NCBI GenBank assembly: GCA_006503475.1
Contig: RSEH01000096.1
Span: forward strand, 62,001 to 126,000
From: Stentor roeselii
Lineage: Eukaryota > Ciliophora > Heterotrichea > Heterotrichida > Stentoridae
Reading direction: 5' to 3'
Length of the DNA: 64,000 nt
Made by a program: the position numbers and the translations under genes. Of this stretch, positions 9,031 through 16,960 are shown piece by piece (position 1 is the first letter of the stretch; the number at the start of each line of letters is the position of its first letter). The notes under the pieces are model-generated. The model made no database searches. It saw only the letters and a program-made list of their open reading frames with translations, and was not told the DNA's origin.

Positions 9031-10299
9031 CTAAATAAGTTGTTCTTCCTTTTTAGGTTCCTTGTAGAATACAGAGCAGAAGAATAACACCAATGTCAAG
9101 AAAGCGATAATTATGAAGCATCCATACATTTTTATTTGAGGTTCCAGAAACTTAGAGAGAATATAAGGTGAAAAATTTGACGGGATAAAAGACATACAAA
9201 CACAAGAAATCATTTTTTTATCTCCTGGAAAAGCTTGTTCTGTGAGATTTAGGATGTTGTTATAAAAAGAACTGGTTAAAAAATGGTAGCTAATCATGAA
9301 AAAAGCATAGAGACTTTTATCAGAAACTGCGAACCACATTCCTCCCATGAGTAAAGTTTCTAGAAAGTAAACAAGACACATTACTTTTTTCCAGTACATT
9401 CTTTGGAATAGATACCCAAATAGAGACCTTCCAATTCCAGCTAGAAAAAATGCGATCATTCCAACATATGCAGAGTAGTAATCATCATTGATGAACTGGA
9501 TCGCAATCACTTTATAATAAAAATGAACATATCCTTGGCAAGTCACAGCCAAATACATCATAAAAAACAAGACCCAAAATCTTTTATTTTTTAAAATTTC
9601 TTTAAAACTCGAAGATTTTGAGTTTCCCGCTTCTTGAGTCATAACTTTTCCCTTTCGTGGTAAAAGTACAAGTCCAGCACACATACAAATAAAAAAAGTA
9701 GCACTGACCCATCGAATAGTATTAGGTACCCTTTCAGCGACTTCTCTAGGAAACATCTTTTCCCCTCCAGCAGTTGATTCAGCAGATCGATTATGAGGAT
9801 TGACGATTAAAGTAAACATAAGTCCGAAAGGAACCGATCCAAGACTATACCCAGAAAGTAAAATTCCACTAAGCAAGGGTTTTTTTTCAGGAATTCGATT
9901 CCAAATGACCCAAAGACTGGGCAAAAAAACACTCGCTGAAAGTGATCCAATTGAAAGGCCATAAACCCAAGAAAACATCTGAGGGTCTTCAATGAAACTA
10001 CTGAAAAACATCCCTGCACAGAAAAAGGCGGAACAGATCAATATTATGTTGAAAATACTTAAGTAAAGTGTCAGGTAGGATATTGCTAATGTGAAAACTG
10101 ACTCCGCGATGTACCCGATCGAAGGGACAAGGGCGAGGTCTGAACTTTGAATAGAATGGTCTTTCATGTAGAAATAGGATGCGATGTAAGGCAAAAATGT
10201 TCCCCAATTGTTTAGGTTTCCTGCTACCTAAGTAGGATTTACTGCATTTACTATGATGCCTCCTGTTAGTAAAAGAACTTTCCTGAACACACTGGCCAT
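9031..10299 (-). CDS. MFS transporter, copy 1 (two exons)
   Basis: Exon 1 is 10299-10243 (57 bases, 19 codons); a 15-nt intron occupies 10242-10228; exon 2 is 10227-9031. The spliced protein has 417 residues. Without splicing, a TAG stands in frame at the intron's 3' end. About 12 hydrophobic segments are visible, with YGLSIGSLS, SGILLSGYSLGSVPF and a second-half GIGRSLFGYLF loop, as in the major facilitator superfamily; the layout recalls the oxalate/formate-antiporter-like branch common in protists. Substrate unknown. The start was chosen because all three family members then share a 57-base first exon ending in VNA or VNS. Stop TAG. Confidence 0.85.
10228..10242 (-). other. 15-nt intron in MFS copy 1
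   Basis: GTAAATCCTACTTAG on the minus strand. It is phase 0 and contains the in-frame TAG that would otherwise stop translation. Removing it joins VNA to VAGNLNNWG, matching the two sister genes. Confidence 0.88.
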
Positions 10300-11420
10300 A
10301 GATTTATGGGAGGATACTAATATGGAAAATCTAGGGTCTATTGGAAGAATTATGTTTTGATGAATTGAATTTTGGAATTTTTGAAGGTTTATTCAAAGTG
10401 AATCGGTTGGGTTATGAAGAAATAGTTGGATGTTAAGAACAAGATTGAAGGATTTCAAGTATTCAACTACTTATCTTTTTTTCAAGGCGATACCTTAGCT
10501 GGTCAGGTATCTCGTTAATTTCTAGATCTATAGCCAAAAACAAAATAGTAATGAACTGGCAATTAATATAGTTCTACTTCTTGATTCGATGAAGATTTTT
10601 CAAAAGTAAATTCAACTTGTCTTAAGTATATAAGTTAATTTAGTCCATAAGTATGAAACTTGTTTAGTTTATGTATATATATATTTTTTTAAACTTTTTA
10701 GTGTTTTGGATCATTCTTTGATTGTCTTTGAACTGAAATCAACCTTAATAAAAACTAGTTCATTTGAAGAATGATTAAAAAATTAAAAATTTAAATCTGA
10801 ATGAATTTCTGTTTTTTGTAAGGAGGGATTAGGTATTTTTATCCTTTATCCAATCTTAATTAAAATCTTAAAGTTACTTAGAGAATTTCAAATTATATCG
10901 ATACTTAAGAAATGTTTTCTGAGTATAGTAATGGAAGAAAAAATGATAAATTTAAATCGTAATTATGTCTGAAAGTTTGTTTTTATCGCAAGTCTTGCTG
11001 AAGTACATATCATTAAAAATCTTGGCCCAGCTAATACGAATAATCGATATTTTAAAGATTTTGTTGATCAATAAATTCAGCATTTTCTTGAATTTACAAA
11101 GGCTTGGGTAATTAAAACAAGGTTAAATATGAAAATGTAAAATTTTATTGTTTTACTAATTTAATCCTATATATTTGAAATTATTGATTGAGAAGATATA
11201 CCAATAATCATATGAAATTCTAAAAGAATATAGATAGAGAATTTCATCTTGAATAAGTTCCATCAATTAGAATGAATATAGGCAAGTTCAAGGAATTTTA
11301 TGTAAGTATTAATGAACCTATCATAGAAATTATTTTAACATATATAAGCCTAGAATTCAGTATTTTATTGAACTATTATCAAATCAAATATTTCTATCAG
11401 AGATTTGATTAGAAAAGTTG
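10300..11420. other. Intergenic region between divergent MFS copies
   Basis: About 1.1 kb of AT-rich DNA with frequent stops in all frames. I find no supported gene, RNA or repeat here. It may hold further, unrecognisable remnants of the transporter family, but I cannot align any. Confidence 0.4.
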
Positions 11421-12040
11421 TTAATTATAAGAAGGTTCTCATATGAACTGGAGACAACTTAGTAAATCCGTGATCATTATAAAAATATTTAGAAACATAA
11501 AGACTTGGCAAGCATTCTTGCCGTATCTTGAATCTAAGTTCTATCATTTAAATATTTTCAAATAATAAGCGCCTATCAATAGTTTCACCAATTGAATACA
11601 TAGAATAGTCTTTTTTACTTTATTGATGTCTTACTTGTCAGTTAGTATAAGCCTTTTCAACATAATCCTGATATTTCTTCAAGTTATTGTTATGAATTAT
11701 GTTTTGTTTATTTATCACCAATTTCGAAATATTTAATGTGTTTTTGGTTTTTCAATTCACTTCTATGCCTTGTTATTTTTTCCAAATCTCTAGATAATGT
11801 GGAATGAAATTATAGATATTAAGTCTTTAGCAAGTATTTTTTTATCAGAAAATAGTTCTGGGTTGTTCCTGTTAGTCTAATGTTAACATTCAATCTCAGT
11901 TCATATAATATGAAAACTAAATGTCTTAAAGTAGAAATATGTTTCCGAGAGAGATACTCGAATGTTCCTATTACTATTATATGGGCAACTGCCAAGTTTT
12001 TGATATTCATAAGTTCTGGGCTATTACTCTGAATTGAAAG
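11421..12040 (+). pseudogene. Decayed MFS transporter copy (relic 1)
   Basis: Plus-strand DNA that follows the order of the intact copy at 12864-14132 but is full of stops and indels. Recognisable pieces include GCATTCTTGCCGTATC (cognate of GCATTTTTGCCATACATC), AGCCTTTTCAACATAATCC, CTCTAGATAATGTGGAATGA and TTAGTCTAATGTTAACATTC, in the right order and about the right spacing. It ends near the middle of the transporter. Boundaries are approximate. Confidence 0.72.
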
Positions 12041-12055
12041 AAAAAATTATTTATC

Positions 12056-12313
12056 TTGACGAGAAAATATCTGATAGGACCACTTAAGGATACATTCAGT
12101 TATACTTCTTTAGGTTTATCATTCATATTTCTTGCCAATCCATCTTATGTTAAAACAAAGAAATATTTAAATGAAAAATATTTCAATAGGGTAAAGATAT
12201 TTAATACTTCTATATATTTGTATTGCTTTCTCATAATGTATAAGATAATATTTCTTCTGTCTCATAAGAGAAAAAATGTTTCAGAATACGAAAATGTATC
12301 AAAAAAAGTTTAA
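12056..12313 (+). pseudogene. Fragment of decayed MFS copy (relic 2)
   Basis: An open stretch of 85 codons whose translation follows the middle of the transporter: SLGLSFIFLANPSYVKTKK parallels SLGSVPFSMVFTMIVNPHN and NTKAQ, and LLSHKRKNV parallels LLPHKGKV. It repeats a part already present in relic 1, so it is a second broken copy and not the continuation of the first. I do not treat it as a functional gene. Confidence 0.62.
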
Positions 12314-12863
12314 ATAATTGTATAGAGTGATCAATTTAGCTACAGTTTGAATAAACTAATTTAATTGATATAGATGGAACACACTTTTATATAAACGATT
12401 GCAAAATTATCAACAATTATTATTATTAATAATTTCATGAAACTTGATAATTTATTATCAACCATGATTTGAATGTGATTAAGGCTAGATGTCAAAGAAT
12501 TTATGCATTTTTTATGGTTTTTTATAGTTGCTTTATAGCTGATTATATAAAAATCTCTTAATTTAACTTATAAACTTTTACAGGAAATAAATATATATTA
12601 TTTCTTGTGTTTTTGTTTGTTTTGTCTTGTTCACTCATTCCTTAAAAAGTTTTAACAACCTATTGAACGCTCAATTGAGACTTTTCTCATAAAATTAATT
12701 CATTTTGTGCAATTTTCTTATGATATTCTAAAATACTCCAAAGAGATTTTATTAGAATAATAAAAACCTGTGATAAATAACGGAAACTAAATACTTGAAT
12801 GTTTCTTAGATCTAAAAAATTCTCAGGCATAACCAAAATATTTTGCAACAATCAGTAGATAAA
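12314..12863. other. Intergenic region upstream of MFS copy 2
   Basis: 550 bases, AT-rich, with no supported gene. No strong A/C-rich promoter tract is seen apart from the last 60 bases before the start codon. Confidence 0.35.
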
Positions 12864-14132
12864 ATGGCTACAACCTTCAAGAAAATCCTTTTATTCACAG
12901 GAGGAATTTTAGTAAATGCAGTAAGAAATACAAAGGTAGCTGGTAATCTCAACAACTGGGGAGCATTTTTGCCATACATCGCTTCCTATTTTCATTTACT
13001 AGACAATTCAGTAAAAAGTTCAGATTTATCGATAGTCCCTCCAATAGGATACATCGCTGAGTCTTTATTTACAGTACTGATCTCTTACTTGCTAGTCTTC
13101 ATGAGTATTTTCAACGTAATTTTAATCTTTTCAACGATTTTTTGCACATGCATGTTTTTTAGTTCTTTTCTGACGAATGCTGAACTTTTTTCATGGGTTT
13201 ATGGTCTTTCAATCGGGTCACTATCTTCATGTTCTTTTCTTCCGAGTCTCTGGATAATTTGGAATGAGATCCCAGAGCAAAAATCCCTTACAAGTGGAAT
13301 TTTACTTTCAGGTTACTCTTTCGGTGCTGTTCCTTTTAGTCTAATGTTTACATTTATAGTCAACCCTCATAATACAAAAGCAGAAACCACCTCAGATCAT
13401 GAGAAATTGTTTACAAAAGAAGTGGCTGAAAGAGTTCCGATGACTATTCGATGGGTGACTATTGGATTTTTGATTACAGTTTATTTAGGACTTTTTATGT
13501 TGCCTAGAAGGAGAAAAGTCACGACGGAAGAAAATCGAGAAACAGATTCGATGAGTTTTAAAGAGATTATCAGAAACAAAAGGTTTTGGTTTCTTTTTAT
13601 TCTCATGTATTTGTCAATGTGTTGTCAGGGATATGCACACTTTTATTATAAGGTTATTGCGATACAGTATATTAATGATGATTTTTATTCTGCTTATGTT
13701 GGGACTTCGGCTTTTGTACTTGCTGGAATTGGAAGGTCTGTTTTTGGATATTTGTTTAATAAAATATATTGGAAGAAAATTATGAGTCTTGTGCATATTA
13801 CGGAAACTCTCCTGATGGCTGGCATGTGGTTTACAGTCACTGATAAGAGACTTTATGCGTTTTTTATGGTGAGCTATCATGTGTTGTCTAGCTCTTTTTA
13901 TAATAATGTTTTGATTTTAACAGAAGAGGCTTTTCCAGGAGATAAAAGAATTATTTCATGTGTTTGTCTTTCTTTTATACCTGCATTTTTTACACCTTTT
14001 TTTATTTCGAAGGTGTTGGAACCGTTTATTGGAATGCTTGGAAGTTTCTTGATAATAGCTTTTTTCAGTTTAATTCTCTTTTTTTGTACGGTTTTTTATA
14101 AAGAACCTGAAACAAAAGCTTCATTACTTTAG
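12864..14132 (+). CDS. MFS transporter, copy 2 (probably two exons)
   Basis: Exon 1 is 12864-12920 (19 codons), then a 15-nt segment 12921-12935, then exon 2 12936-14132; the spliced protein has 417 residues, the same as copy 1, and exon 2 has the same length in both. The 15-nt segment has no stop, so the unspliced frame also reads through, adding five residues (VRNTK) absent from the spliced sisters. I take it as an intron because position, length and GT...AG ends match copy 1. About 12 membrane segments; major facilitator fold; substrate unknown. An ATG seven codons upstream (12843) is possible, but the alignment of first exons favours 12864. Confidence 0.85.
   Translation: MATTFKKILLFTGGILVNAVRNTKVAGNLNNWGAFLPYIASYFHLLDNSVKSSDLSIVPPIGYIAESLFTVLISYLLVFMSIFNVILIFSTIFCTCMFFSSFLTNAELFSWVYGLSIGSLSSCSFLPSLWIIWNEIPEQKSLTSGILLSGYSFGAVPFSLMFTFIVNPHNTKAETTSDHEKLFTKEVAERVPMTIRWVTIGFLITVYLGLFMLPRRRKVTTEENRETDSMSFKEIIRNKRFWFLFILMYLSMCCQGYAHFYYKVIAIQYINDDFYSAYVGTSAFVLAGIGRSVFGYLFNKIYWKKIMSLVHITETLLMAGMWFTVTDKRLYAFFMVSYHVLSSSFYNNVLILTEEAFPGDKRIISCVCLSFIPAFFTPFFISKVLEPFIGMLGSFLIIAFFSLILFFCTVFYKEPETKASLL
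12921..12935 (+). other. Probable 15-nt intron without stop, MFS copy 2
   Basis: GTAAGAAATACAAAG, phase 0, at the same codon boundary as the intron of copy 1. It is a multiple of three and stop-free, so retention would insert five residues and not break the protein. Confidence 0.7.
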
Positions 14133-14309
14133 TTAATAAAAAATATTAGGATTTTATGTTGGAACTATTATATTAATTTTAATTAATTACAAAGAAATGT
14201 TGTGAGTTAAACTCAGAATATAAACGAATTTTCAAATTGAATTATTTCTCAAACTGCATATGGACTGTATATTTCATATAAATTTTTGTGCTATACTATA
14301 AATAGTCTT

Positions 14310-15135
14310 CCAAGAAATTCTTTATATAGCATGTGGAATCATAGTAAACTCAGTATTTTTTATACAGTCTGTTACAATATATAAAAACTGTGAAGCTTTC
14401 TTGCTCTAGTTTTTTACTTTAATTTAATAATTAAATAATTGACGAATTCCGATCTTTCAATAATTTTATCGCTGGGGTACACAGCTGAGTGTATTGCACT
14501 TTCAATATAAAACCTATCAGCCTATATCAGAATTTTAAAAAATTTAGTATTTTTTTAACAATATTTGTGGTTATTTTTTAGTTTATTCATTTAAAACTTT
14601 GATTTATTGTGCTATATTAATGAACTTGAAATTTGGTTTCTTTTATAGTATTTGTATTTCCTATTCCATAGATGATTTGGAATGAAATAACTGATAAAAA
14701 GTAATTGAAAAATATCAAATTTCCTTGTTATAGTCTCGGATTAGTTCTTTAGTCTGATCTTTACATTACTTGTTAATCCAAATTATTCTAAAGCAAAAAA
14801 AAAATCACGAAAAAATGTTTCTGAAAGATTTTCAATTACTTTAAGTTGGATTAAAATTGTATTTTGGCTTTCATCCTTTTAGGATTATTTTTGTCTCCAA
14901 CAGGGAAAATTGTAGAAGAAGATCAAAAATTGAATCAAATAAATTTTAAATATATAATCAAGAACGAGCATTTTAGTTTGTTCATGATTATGTTTTTATT
15001 GTCTATTTGATTGAATTTGCTTTCTTTATTATAAAGTTGATGCAAAACAGTACATTTATGGTGATTTTTACTCTTATTTTGTAGGAACTACTGCCTTTCT
15101 GTTTTTAGGTGCTGAAAGTCTTATGTTTGAATTAA
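14310..15135 (+). pseudogene. Decayed MFS copy (relic 3) retaining its intron
   Basis: It follows the order of the intact copies: ATCATAGTAAACTCA, a 15-nt GT...AG segment at 14353-14367, then a cognate of the LNNWGAFLP region, GGTACACAGCTGAGTG, ATTTGGAATGAAAT, and a region matching the GKV loop and YYKVIAIQYI. Stops and frameshifts occur throughout, and it ends before the last third of the transporter. Boundaries are approximate. Confidence 0.72.
14353..14367 (+). other. Fossil 15-nt intron in MFS relic 3
   Basis: GTATTTTTTATACAG at the same place as the introns of the intact copies, keeping GT, AG and the adenine at position 10. Confidence 0.6.
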
Positions 15136-15189
15136 AACAATTTCAAGTCCTTTAAAAAACTTTAAATAATCGAAGCCATATTATAACAA

Positions 15190-16490
15190 ATGAGAGATTC
15201 CATAAAAAAGATAGTCTTTTTAACAGGAGGTTTTATAGTAAACTCAGTAAACTCAAATAGGTCGGGGGAAACCTAATAAACTGGGGCTCCTTACTACCAT
15301 ACATCGCCTCTTACTACTACCATCTTGACCCATCAACCCGTATTTCAGATTTTTCCCTAGTGCCCTTCATCGGTTTCCTTGCAGAGTCATTCATCGCTCT
15401 GATAATTTCTTATCTTTCAGTCCACCTGAGCATATTCAACATCCTTTTAATTTTTTCAACAATTTGCTGTTCAGGTATGTTTTTGAGTTCATTTCTCACA
15501 AATCCTCTTCTATTCTCATGGATCTATGGGCTATCTCTCGGCTTCTTGTCTGGAAGTATCTGTTTGCCCAGTGTTTGGCTTATCTGGAGCGAGATTCCTG
15601 AAAGCAAGGCTGCTACAAGTGGAATTTTATTAACAGGGTACAGTCTTGGGTCAGTTCCTTTCAGCATGGTCTTTACTATGATAGTCAATCCTCATAATAC
15701 TAAAGCTCAGAGTGTAAATGATCATGAAAGGATGTTTCCTGTTGAAGTCGCTGAAAGAGTTCCGATGACTATTAGATGGATCACTGCTTCTTATCTTGTT
15801 TGCATGTTTTTAGGACTTGGGTTGCTACCGCACAAGGGAAAAGTCACACAAGATGAAGGGGGTGAAAGGAAGGGATTAGGGTTAAGGGAAATTGTGAGGA
15901 TTAAAAGATGTTGGATGCTATTTTTGATGATGTTTTTAGCTCTTGCATGTCAAGCCTATGCACAGATTCTTTATAGAGTCGTTGCGATCAGGTTTATTAA
16001 TGATGATTACTACTCAGCTTATGTGGGGATGGCTTCTTATATCTGTTCTGGAATTGGAAGAGGAGTTTTTGGTTACTTGTTTGAAAAATTTTATTGGAAA
16101 AAAATAATGAGTCTAGTTTATTTTATACAAACTTTACTCATGGCGAGCTTGTGGTTTACTCTAAGTGATAAGTCCTTATATGCTTTTTTTATGGTCTCCA
16201 TTCATTTTTTAACGAGTTCATTTTACAACAATATATTAATCCTTACTGAAAATGCATTTCCAGGTGATAGAAAAGTAATTTCTTACATTTGTTTCTCTTT
16301 TATTCCTGCATATTTCACCCCATATTTCTTAGAAAAGTTTGCAGAACCTTACATTGGCCTCGTTGGATGTCTTATTTTCTTATCATTCGTGATGGCAATC
16401 ATGTTTTTCCTCGTCATTTTTTACCAGGACCCTAAAAAAACCGATTCCCTTCTCCAAGAAAAAAAAATCTCCTCCAAAGCCTTAAAATAA
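15190..16490 (+). CDS. MFS transporter, copy 3 (two exons, 14-nt intron)
   Basis: Exon 1 is 15190-15246 (19 codons), a 14-nt GT...AG segment lies at 15247-15260, and exon 2 is 15261-16490; the joined protein has 428 residues. The unspliced frame hits two stops soon after the segment. Removing exactly 14 bases restores the frame and gives VNSVGGNLINWG, matching VNAVAGNLNNWG of copy 1. The rest has about 12 membrane segments and the same conserved loops, with a C-terminal tail 11 residues longer. Alternatives are a frameshifted pseudogene or a one-base assembly error; the long, otherwise clean exon 2 argues for a working gene. Confidence 0.8.
15247..15260 (+). other. 14-nt intron in MFS copy 3
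   Basis: GTAAACTCAAATAG. It sits where copies 1 and 2 have 15-nt introns. Only removal of exactly 14 bases keeps the flanking protein in frame. Confidence 0.7.
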
Positions 16491-16537
16491 AGATTAAATT
16501 TATCACTTTCACTAAAAATGTCTCAATAACTAAAACT

Positions 16538-16951
16538 CTACTTGTGAATAAGCCTTCTGATTTGAAATATTCTATCATTGAACCTCTTTAACGGAGAAGA
16601 ACTCCGAAAATGTTTCTTAGGAGAATTTTTACTTTTATGTCTAACAGGCGGGACTTTGATAGGCGAGAAGTTTAATAGCGTGCGATCAACGTTTTCCTTC
16701 GAAGTATTTCTTTGATGTTTCAATATCCTTTGCAATATTTCATCAATACTGGGCAGTTCAACTTTTCTAATCAGTGAATAATCACTTGATTTATGCTTCT
16801 TATGAACAACCAGGGGACTATCTTCCTCATCATTAAAGCAACTTTGAGCCCTTCCAGCATCTTCAAGTCTTTTCGCAGAATTTTCAACACCTTCAGCGAA
16901 CCTGACTTTTTTCACTTCAACTTTTTCTAGTTCCTTGAACCTTGAGTTCAT
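16538..16951 (-). CDS. Hypothetical protein with PP1-docking-like motif
   Basis: 137 residues, basic and serine-rich, probably disordered. Near residues 14-17 it has KVRF within VKKVRFAEG, a good match to the RVxF motif by which regulators dock on protein phosphatase 1. No other domain is recognised. Its start codon lies only 9 bases from the start codon of the divergent gene at 16961. A PP1-regulatory role is inference from one short motif. Confidence 0.6.
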   Translation of the reverse strand: MNSRFKELEKVEVKKVRFAEGVENSAKRLEDAGRAQSCFNDEEDSPLVVHKKHKSSDYSLIRKVELPSIDEILQRILKHQRNTSKENVDRTLLNFSPIKVPPVRHKSKNSPKKHFRSSSPLKRFNDRIFQIRRLIHK

Positions 16952-16960
16952 TTATAAGTA

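Noticed and set aside
12056-12313. 85-codon frame as an independent small membrane gene
   Set aside because: Its translation follows the middle of the neighbouring MFS transporters, so it is a relic that happens to lack stops.
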